Source: Cellulomonas sp. ACRRI (GTDB lineage Bacteria > Actinomycetota > Actinomycetes > Actinomycetales > Cellulomonadaceae). Taken from it: a DNA stretch of 64,000 bases. Where the stretch lies: positions 27,906-91,905 of the forward strand of contig NZ_JAKRMS010000004.1 in the NCBI RefSeq assembly GCF_022346185.1. Direction: 5' to 3'. Made by a program: the position numbers and the translations under genes. The notes under the pieces are model-generated. The model was not told where the DNA came from. It worked only from the letters and a program-made list of their open reading frames with translations, and did no database searches. Shown here piece by piece: positions 58,064-64,000 of this stretch; the stretch's first letter is position 1; each line of letters begins with the position of its first letter.

Positions 58064-59047
58064 ATGCAACGAGCGACCAGGGGGGCCGTTGGTGCGGCCG
58101 TCGCAATTGCCATCGCATGCACCGGGCTAGGTTCCGCTTCGGCAACGGAGCCGCAGTCAGACGCAACCGCGATCGCAGAGTTCATCGATCAGGTGCGTCC
58201 CAACGAGGTCACCAACGAGTCGGTGACACTTGTCGAAGGCGCCCTTACGCGAGCGAGCGCGGACACGGCGGCCGAGGTCCCTGCGACCTCGGCTGGAGAG
58301 CTCACTGTTACGGGTGACTCGGGCGTTCCGATCACCGTCAAGCTCCCCGGGAACGGCGCGGACGCGTCGATCGCGCCAGACGGCACCGTCGTCTACGGCG
58401 AAGAGGCCGGCGTGACCGTCGCCGTGCAGGTCGGAGCCGACGAGGCCCGGGTGCACACGGTGATGGCGGACGCGCGGGCTGCGCAGGACGTGGAGTACGT
58501 CTTCACCGACCTGACGCCCGAGCTCAACGAAGACGGGTCGGTGAGCCTCTTCGCGACCGCGACGACCGAGGAGGGCTCGATCGAGCTCTCTGTCGGTTCG
58601 ATCGATGCGCCCTGGGCGGCTGACGCGGACGGCAACGCCCTCGCGACCACCTACCGCGTCGAAGGCAGTTCGGTCGTCCAGGAGGTGGCCGTCGACGAGA
58701 ACACCGCGTTCCCGATCGTGTCGGACCCCTCGTTCCAGGGCGACTGCGGGATCGTCACCTGCACCATCCGCTTCGACCGCGCATGGACGAAGAAGATCAG
58801 GGACTTCGGGGGCGACGCGGGAGCCATCGCCGGCGCCATCGCCACCGCGGCCACCGCCGTGGCTGGTCCTGTCGGTGCGGCGGTCGGAGCGGCCGCCGGG
58901 GTGATCGTGGGCGTCCGGGCGCACATCTTCTCCACCCAGGCCGGTGACTTCTACTCCAACGGCAACTGCTTCGGCGTGAAGTTCCCCCCGATTGTCCAGC
59001 TCGGATGGGGCACCCAGGTGACGCGCGGCACGTACAACTGCGCATAG
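58064..59047 (+). CDS. large secreted protein of a common actinobacterial type
   Basis: 327 aa. Signal peptide (about 1-27, AIACTGLGSASA). A beta-rich domain (about 60-225) with VAVQVGADEARVHTVMADAR and EYVFTDLTPELNEDGSVSLF follows, of a kind widespread in actinobacterial exported proteins. The C-terminus has a glycine-alanine helix (AIAGAIATAATAVAGPVGAA) and four Cys (CGIVTC, NCFG, YNCA). Function unknown; the Gly/Ala segment suggests membrane interaction, and toxin-like use is conceivable but not shown. AATAGGAGG precedes the ATG. Confidence 0.7.
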   Translation: MQRATRGAVGAAVAIAIACTGLGSASATEPQSDATAIAEFIDQVRPNEVTNESVTLVEGALTRASADTAAEVPATSAGELTVTGDSGVPITVKLPGNGADASIAPDGTVVYGEEAGVTVAVQVGADEARVHTVMADARAAQDVEYVFTDLTPELNEDGSVSLFATATTEEGSIELSVGSIDAPWAADADGNALATTYRVEGSSVVQEVAVDENTAFPIVSDPSFQGDCGIVTCTIRFDRAWTKKIRDFGGDAGAIAGAIATAATAVAGPVGAAVGAAAGVIVGVRAHIFSTQAGDFYSNGNCFGVKFPPIVQLGWGTQVTRGTYNCA

Positions 59048-59181
59048 CCGGCGCGGGTCCAGACCGCCGCCGAGAGCCTCTGATGGACGAAGCGGTCGGC
59101 AGCCCGATCGACCTCCGGGTGGTGGTCAGGACAAGGGGACACTCGCACCAACTCCACCCTCCTGCTGGGTCGAGGTTAAGT

Positions 59182-59264
59182 GCCTGTACACAACTGCACC
59201 CTCGGCCTGTACACGGCACCTGACCAGCGAAGACGTACCGCCTGGTCGGAGAGTTAGCCGAACA
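59182..59264 (+). repeat. direct repeat beta, copy 2
   Basis: 83 bp resembling 56776-56860, 2.4 kb away. Ends with GGTCGGAGAGTTAGCCGAAC. It lies at the outer edge of the accessory region. Confidence 0.75.
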
Positions 59265-59280
59265 AGCCACACATCACGGG

Positions 59281-59314
59281 GAACCCCCGGTCGGAGAGAT
59301 CCGGCCGGGGGTTC
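59281..59314. terminator. hairpin terminator between accessory and core regions
   Basis: GAACCCCCGG and complement CCGGGGGTTC with inner CGG/CCG pairs, followed by TTCTTCG. Serves the secreted protein gene. Confidence 0.7.
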
Positions 59315-59351
59315 TTCGCGTCCGGGGGTCCGTCGGCGCGGCGGCGAACCG

Positions 59352-59425
59352 CGCCGAGATAGGACCCTCCCGCCGAGATAGGGCCTTGTACGGTCCGATC
59401 TCGACGGGCAGGCCCTATCTCGGCG
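59352..59425. repeat. CGCCGAGATAGG interspersed repeat cluster
   Basis: CGCCGAGATAGGACC (59352-59366), CGCCGAGATAGGGCC (59371-59385) and its exact complement GGCCCTATCTCGGCG (59411-59425). The last two form a 15-bp inverted repeat with a 25-bp spacer. They lie between convergent genes and may act as a transcription terminator or a repeat family. Confidence 0.7.
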
Positions 59426-59446
59426 AAGCGAAAGGGTCGGGCGCCC

Positions 59447-60661
59447 TCAGGCCCCGCGCTCCGCCCACAGGTCCAGCGCGTGCCGCCGTGCCGCCGCGCA
59501 CGCCTCCGCGATCGCCCCGGTCACCACCACGTCGGCGCCCAGCGGGGAGATGTCCAGCTCCGGCGCCGGGAGGTGCAGGCCCGGGGGGAGCGCCGCCCGC
59601 GCCGCCTCGACCACCTGGTGCACCCCGGCGGCGACGGCGCCGGAGACGACGATCCGCTCGGGGTCGAACATGCTGGCCAGGACGCTGACGACGCGCCCGA
59701 GCATCGCGCCCACGCGCTGCACGACGCGCAGCGCGTCCGGGTCCCCGGCGGCCGCGAGCCCGAGGACCTGCCGACCGTCGAGCGGGGTGGCCGCCGCGGA
59801 GGCCGCCGCCAGCGGGCCGTCCGGCGCCACCTCGCCGCGCGCGACCGCCTCGGCCGCCCACTCCGCGGCGCGCGCGCCCAGGCCGTAGGCCGCGCCCACT
59901 CCCTCGACCAGGTCGAACGCCACCATCTCGCCGACGCCGCCGTGCGCGCCGTGCAGGACCCGGCCGTCGACGACGACGCCCGCGCCCAGGCGCTCGCCCG
60001 CGAGCAGCGCCACGTAGTTGCGGCTGCCGACCGCCGCGCCACGGGTGCCCTCGGCGATCGCGGCGAGGGAGGCGTCGTTCTCGACGCGGACGAGCGGGGC
60101 GACACGGGCGAGCGCGTCCCGGAGGCCGGGGTTCATCCGGTCCCAGAACCCGTCGGGGTGCGGGGGAGAGTCGCCGCGCGTGTTGACCGGGGCGGGGACG
60201 CCGGCGCACAACGCCAGGACGTCCGCGCGGTCCCTGCCGGCGTCGGCGAGCGCCGCGTCGACAGTCGCCAGGACCGCGGCGCGCCGCTCCGCGGGGTCGT
60301 CGTGGGCGGGGCCCAGGACGGTGCGGGCGGTGCCGAGCGGGGTGCAGCGCAGGTCGGCGACGGTGGCCGTGACGTGCACCTGCCCGCTGTCCACCCCGAC
60401 CAGGACCGCCGCGTCGGCGCGCAGCTCGAACCGGCGCGCCGGGCGGCCCTTGCGGTACGCGCCGGCCGCGCGGGCGTTCGGCAGCTCGCGGAGCAGTCCC
60501 GCGGCCGTGAGCGCGTCGAGCGCCTCGATGGCGGTGGACCGCGTGAGGCCGGTCGCCGCGATGACGTCGCTGGCGGTGAGCTCGGCGGCGTCCCAGGCGC
60601 AGGACAGCACCGCGTCCAGGCTCGCTGGCCGCGCCGCCGCGCGGGGGCTCTGCGTCGTCAC
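59447..60661 (-). CDS. ROK-family transcriptional repressor
   Basis: 404 aa from a GTG. N-terminal winged helix (SLDAVLSCAWDAAELTASDV, TGLTRSTAIEALDALTAAGLL) and C-terminal ROK sugar-kinase-like domain (LVGVDSGQVHVTATVADL, RVENDASLAAIAEGTRGAA, LGAGVVVDGRVLHGAHGGVGE). The typical zinc-binding CxCGxxGC motif is absent after GGVGE, so it is a degenerate ROK. Divergent from the sugar ABC operon by 117 bp, which it likely controls in response to a sugar. Confidence 0.88.
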   Translation of the reverse strand: MTTQSPRAAARPASLDAVLSCAWDAAELTASDVIAATGLTRSTAIEALDALTAAGLLRELPNARAAGAYRKGRPARRFELRADAAVLVGVDSGQVHVTATVADLRCTPLGTARTVLGPAHDDPAERRAAVLATVDAALADAGRDRADVLALCAGVPAPVNTRGDSPPHPDGFWDRMNPGLRDALARVAPLVRVENDASLAAIAEGTRGAAVGSRNYVALLAGERLGAGVVVDGRVLHGAHGGVGEMVAFDLVEGVGAAYGLGARAAEWAAEAVARGEVAPDGPLAAASAAATPLDGRQVLGLAAAGDPDALRVVQRVGAMLGRVVSVLASMFDPERIVVSGAVAAGVHQVVEAARAALPPGLHLPAPELDISPLGADVVVTGAIAEACAAARRHALDLWAERGA

Positions 60662-60778
60662 AGGTCTTGACCGTCCTTCCTCAGCGCTGCCACACTGCCC
60701 GAGGCGAGTTGATTTGCCAAGTAGATCTAGTGGGCGACGATGAAGTTCGCCCGACCGGTGTCCGCGACGGAGGGGACG
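60662..60778. promoter_or_regulatory. divergent promoter between ROK repressor and sugar transporter
   Basis: The only AT-rich stretch is GTTGATTTGCCAAGTAGATC at about 60708-60727, the probable operator/promoter. GGAGGGGACG before the ATG at 60779 is a strong ribosome-binding site. Confidence 0.45.
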
Positions 60779-62110
60779 ATGGTGCAGGGGATCTCTCGAC
60801 CCGCGGTGCGGACGGGACGGGTGCGGCGCGTGCGCCGGGCCGTCGCGTCCGCGCTCGTGGTCCTGACGAGCGGGGTGCTGCTCGGGGCGTGCGCCGGCGA
60901 CGGCCGCGACGAGGTGCGGTTCGCGTTCAGCAAGCGCGAGGCGATCGGCTTCATGACGGAGCTGGTCGACGAGTACAACGCCGCGCAGACCGACGTGCGG
61001 GTGGTGCTCGACACCTCCGGCGTGGACGTGGTGTCGGCGAGCTTCGTCCGGGGCAACCCGCCGGACATCGCGCTCGCGAACTACAACATGGAGTCGGCGC
61101 GGTTCGTCCAGCGCGGGGCGCTCAGCGACCTGTCGGACACGGAGGCGGCCACCCGGATCCGCCCCGACCTGCAGCCGCTGATGGACCAGTACGGGTCGTA
61201 CCCGGGGCGGACCAGCGCGCTGCCGTACTCGGTGATGGCGGCGTCGGTCATCTACAACGAGCAGATCTTCGCCGAGCAGGGGATCGAGGTCCCGCAGACC
61301 TGGGACGAGCTGATCGCCGCCTGCGAGACGCTGCAGGCCGCCGGGATCACCCCGATCTACGCCACGTTCAAGGACGACTGGACCGTCGCGCAGGGCTGGT
61401 TCGACTACGCCGTCGGCGGCCAGGTCGACGTCCTCGACTTCTTCGACCGGCTCGCCGAGCAGGGCACGGACGTCGGGCCCGGCAGCGCGGTGTCCTTCCA
61501 GAAGGACTTCACCGGGCCGCTGGAGCAGGCCACGGAGCTCGCGCGGTACGTGAACCCCGACGCCGCCAGCCGCGGGTACGGCGACGGCAACCTGGCCTTC
61601 GCGCAGGGCGAGGCCGCCATGTACCTGCAGGGGCCGTGGGCGTTCAGCGAGATCGCCAAGACCGCGCCGGACCTCCCGGTCGGGACGTTCCCGCTGCCGA
61701 TGACCGACGACCCCGACGACCTGCGGGTCCGGGTGAACGTCGACCTCGCGGCGTGGATCCCGGTGGAGGCGAAGCACCCGGAGGCCGCCCGCGACTTCCT
61801 CGAGTACCTGTACCGCCCGGAGGTCATCGAGGCCTACAACGCCTCGCAGCTCGGCTTCACGCCGACGACGGACGCCGCCCCCGTGGACGACCCGCGGGTC
61901 GCCGGGATGGCCGCGTACTACGAGGACAACCGGGTGTACCAGGGCCCGTCGGTGCTCATCCCCAAGACCATCCCGGTCAACAACTACGCGCAGGCGGTCC
62001 TGCTCGGCGAGGACCCGGCCCGGATGCTGCGCACGCTCGACGCGGACTGGGCGCGGCTCGCCTTCCGGCAGCCCGCCCCGGTGACGGAGACGAAGGAGCC
62101 GACGCGATGA
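60779..62110 (+). CDS. carbohydrate ABC transporter substrate-binding lipoprotein
   Basis: 443 aa from ATG 60779. Signal peptide with lipobox (LLGACAG). The extracellular solute-binding fold of cluster B (MalE-like) is seen in EVRFAFSKREAIGF, the hinge IYNEQIFAEQGIEVPQTWDE and AMYLQGPWAFSEI. It captures a sugar for the two permeases that follow. Coupled to the first permease by a 4-bp overlap. An upstream ATG at 60740 is less likely because of the ribosome-binding site. Confidence 0.92.
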   Translation: MVQGISRPAVRTGRVRRVRRAVASALVVLTSGVLLGACAGDGRDEVRFAFSKREAIGFMTELVDEYNAAQTDVRVVLDTSGVDVVSASFVRGNPPDIALANYNMESARFVQRGALSDLSDTEAATRIRPDLQPLMDQYGSYPGRTSALPYSVMAASVIYNEQIFAEQGIEVPQTWDELIAACETLQAAGITPIYATFKDDWTVAQGWFDYAVGGQVDVLDFFDRLAEQGTDVGPGSAVSFQKDFTGPLEQATELARYVNPDAASRGYGDGNLAFAQGEAAMYLQGPWAFSEIAKTAPDLPVGTFPLPMTDDPDDLRVRVNVDLAAWIPVEAKHPEAARDFLEYLYRPEVIEAYNASQLGFTPTTDAAPVDDPRVAGMAAYYEDNRVYQGPSVLIPKTIPVNNYAQAVLLGEDPARMLRTLDADWARLAFRQPAPVTETKEPTR

Positions 62111-63033
62111 CCGACACCGTCACGACCGGGACCGCCGCCCGCGCGGCCGCCGCGAGCCCGGCGCCGAGGCGCCCGCGGCGCCGTGTCGAGCCGATCTACT
62201 ACCTGCTCCTGCTGCCGACCGTCGTGCTGTTCACCCTGGCGATCACGGTGCCGGGGATCATCGGCATCTTCTTCAGCTTCACCGACTCGATCGGCATCGG
62301 TGACTGGAGCTTCGTCGGTCTGACGAACTACGTCGCGATGTTCAGCGACCCCGCGATCCTGCAGAGCTACCTGTTCACGTTCGGCTTCGCGGTCGCCACC
62401 GTGGTGGTCGTCAACCTGGTGGCGTTCCTGCTCGCGGTGGGGCTGACCTCGCGGATCCGGATGCGGACGGCGCTGCGCACGGTGTTCGTCGTCCCCATGG
62501 TGATCAGCGGCATCATCATCGCCTACGTCTTCAACTTCCTGTTCTCGAACTCGCTGCCCGCGGCGGGGGCGGCCGCCGGGATCGGCTGGCTGGAGACCAG
62601 CCTGCTGGCGAACCCGGACCTGGCGTGGGTCGCGATCGTCCTCGTGACGGCGTGGCAGTCGATCCCCGGCACGATGCTCATCTACATCGCCGGGCTGCTG
62701 TCGGTGCCGGGCGACGTGTACGAGGCGGCCGACCTGGACGGCGCGAGCAAGGTCCAGCAGCTGCTGCGGATCACCGTCCCGCTGGTCGCCGGGTACGTCG
62801 TCATCAACGTGATCCTCGGGTTCAAGGGGTACTTGAACGCCTACGACATCATCGTCGGCCTCACGAACGGCGGCCCCGGCACCGCCACCCGCAGCGTCGC
62901 CATGACGATCATCGCCGGCTTCAACGGCGGGGACTACGCCTACCAGATGGCCAACGCGACGATCTTCTTCGTCGTCGCCGTGCTCATCTCCCTCCTGCAG
63001 CTCTCCCTGACGCGCACCCGGAAGGCCTCGTGA
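62107..63033 (+). CDS. sugar ABC transporter permease (MalF/UgpA type)
   Basis: 308 aa, six helices. The inner-membrane permease motif EAADLDGASKVQQLLRITVP, the EAA loop that docks the ATPase, is present. The ATG overlaps the substrate-binding stop. No ATPase gene is in view; such systems often share one elsewhere on the chromosome. Confidence 0.93.
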   Translation: MTDTVTTGTAARAAAASPAPRRPRRRVEPIYYLLLLPTVVLFTLAITVPGIIGIFFSFTDSIGIGDWSFVGLTNYVAMFSDPAILQSYLFTFGFAVATVVVVNLVAFLLAVGLTSRIRMRTALRTVFVVPMVISGIIIAYVFNFLFSNSLPAAGAAAGIGWLETSLLANPDLAWVAIVLVTAWQSIPGTMLIYIAGLLSVPGDVYEAADLDGASKVQQLLRITVPLVAGYVVINVILGFKGYLNAYDIIVGLTNGGPGTATRSVAMTIIAGFNGGDYAYQMANATIFFVVAVLISLLQLSLTRTRKAS

Positions 63034-63926
63034 TGGCGACGCAGACGCAGACGACGACAGCAGCGGCCGCACCTGCCCGCCGCAGCAGCACCGGCCGCGT
63101 GCGGGCCGAGCGGACGAACTGGTCCGGGACGGTCGTCCTGGCGCTGTGCGCGGTGACCGTCCTGCTGCCGCTCTACGTGACCGTGTCGATGGCGTTCAAG
63201 ACGCAGGGGCAGGCCGTGGACGGCCAGGCGTTCTCGCTGCCCGCGCCGTTCAGCGTCGACGGCTTCGTGGAGGCCTGGAACCTGACGAGGTTCCCCGTCG
63301 GTGCCGGCATCTCCCTGCTGGTGACCGCGGGCACGGTCGTGGCGACGATCCTGCTCGCCGCGTTCGCGTCGTACGCGATCATGCGGAACTGGGACCACCG
63401 GCTGTTCCGGTACTCCTTCTACTACCTGCTCGCGGCGATGTTCATCCCGTTCCCGGTCGTCGCCCTGCCGCAGATCCAGCTCACGGGCCGGGTCGGCCTC
63501 GACAACCCGTTCGGCGTGATCCTGCTGGCGACGATGTTCCAGCTGAGCTTCAGCGTGCTGCTGTTCACGGCGTTCCTGCGGTCGATCCCCGAGGAGCTGG
63601 AGGAGAGCGCGCGGCTGGACGGGGCCACGACCTGGCAGACGTTCTGGCGGCTGATCTTCCCGCTGCTGGCGCCGATGAGCGCGACGGTCGGCATCTTCGC
63701 GTTCCTGTACGCCTGGAACGACTTCATGATGCCGTCGCTGATCATCTCCGACCCGGCGCTGCAGACCCTGCCGGTCCGGCAGAACCTGTTCCAGAACCAG
63801 TTCAGCAACAACTACCACGTCGCGTTCGCCTCGTACCTGATGGCGATGGCGCCCGCGATCGTCGCCTACCTGTTCACCCAGCGCTGGGTGATGGCGGGCG
63901 TCACCCAGGGCGCCGTGAAGGGCTGA
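63033..63926 (+). CDS. sugar ABC transporter permease (MalG/UgpE type)
   Basis: 297 aa, six helices. EAA loop EELEESARLDGATTWQTFWR and the end APAIVAYLFTQRWVMAGVTQ are family-typical. ATG overlaps the previous stop by 1 bp. Completes the channel. Confidence 0.93.
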   Translation: MATQTQTTTAAAAPARRSSTGRVRAERTNWSGTVVLALCAVTVLLPLYVTVSMAFKTQGQAVDGQAFSLPAPFSVDGFVEAWNLTRFPVGAGISLLVTAGTVVATILLAAFASYAIMRNWDHRLFRYSFYYLLAAMFIPFPVVALPQIQLTGRVGLDNPFGVILLATMFQLSFSVLLFTAFLRSIPEELEESARLDGATTWQTFWRLIFPLLAPMSATVGIFAFLYAWNDFMMPSLIISDPALQTLPVRQNLFQNQFSNNYHVAFASYLMAMAPAIVAYLFTQRWVMAGVTQGAVKG

Positions 63927-63990
63927 CCGCCGTGCCCACCCCGACCGCACCGGACCACCCCCGCCGATCCCGCCAGGAGGACGCATCCGC

Positions 63991-64000
63991 ATGACCGCAC
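63991..64000 (+). CDS. start of a further gene, cut by the window
   Basis: ATGACCGCAC preceded by CAGGAGGACGC, a strong ribosome-binding site 8 bp upstream. Only four codons are visible, so no identity can be given. Position suggests a glycoside hydrolase or similar for the sugar taken up. Confidence 0.5.

Larger units (their letters stand above)
59048..59446 (+). other. intergenic region with repeats and terminators
   Basis: 399 bp with repeat beta copy 2, a terminator (59281-59314) and the CGCCGAGATAGG repeats (59352-59425). No gene. Confidence 0.6.

Noticed and set aside
59447..61777. A 776-codon minus-strand frame that extends the ROK gene over the ABC operon
   Set aside because: Only the last 404 codons match ROK repressors. 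The rest is antisense to the substrate-binding gene; a GTG with a purine-rich site at 60661 is the natural start.

Overview
The window is GC-rich DNA from an actinobacterium, most likely a member of the order Micrococcales of the Cellulomonas/Isoptericola/Cellulosimicrobium type. That placement is an inference. It rests on base composition, many GTG and TTG starts, 4-bp ATGA/GTGA gene overlaps, CsoR and CmtR-type metal sensors, a tRNA-Cys of actinobacterial form, and a ROK-regulated sugar ABC operon next to an accessory region.

Region 1 (1-12.1 kb) is a copper-handling block: thiol redoxin, DUF305 protein, two small membrane proteins, CopZ, a secreted YtkA-like protein, CopA (CPC-type ATPase), a YHS protein, an FAD oxidoreductase, CopB (CPH-type ATPase), CsoR and an MFS exporter. 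Two CsoR-type palindromes precede copZ. A third lies at 12.1 kb beside tRNA-Cys. Region 2 (12.3-23.1 kb) has three metal-efflux units, each with an ArsR-family sensor: CDF, CDF and MFS. It also holds histidinol dehydrogenase, a DUF418-like membrane protein and a lipoprotein gamma-glutamyltransferase. Region 3 (23-43.8 kb) is an envelope, thiol-redox and metal block. It contains an NlpC/P60 hydrolase, CcsB, CcdA, an SPC-type P1B ATPase with a CmtR sensor, VKOR plus DsbA, a CDF with a CmtR-like sensor, a two-component system, an M23 peptidase, a TlpA-like protein, CtaG, CopC, an orphan FliL and Lnt. A tandem TGAAGG-N5-TGAAGG box recurs upstream of the envelope genes and may be the operator of the response regulator at 34.5 kb.

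Region 4 (40.8-59.3 kb) is a decayed mobile-element and defence-like region. It carries a broken relaxase, a broken receiver domain, an operon of ImmA/IrrE peptidase, class III nucleotidyl cyclase, a 71-aa protein and a dGTPase-family HD protein, several secreted or membrane orphans, a frameshifted IS3-type element, an HNH nuclease, a DUF1508 protein and an ApeA-like HEPN protein. Two families of 80-175 bp direct repeats flank parts of it. Region 5 (59.3-64 kb) returns to ordinary metabolism: a ROK repressor divergent from a carbohydrate ABC transporter, cut by the window end.

The best candidate for an undescribed system is the 44.6-48.0 kb operon. It joins a sensor-like metallopeptidase, a signal-nucleotide cyclase and a dNTP-hydrolase-family enzyme with translational overlaps. 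Second is the shared operator and leader-hairpin module that seems to unite peptidoglycan hydrolases, lipoprotein maturation and periplasmic thiol and copper proteins under one regulator.
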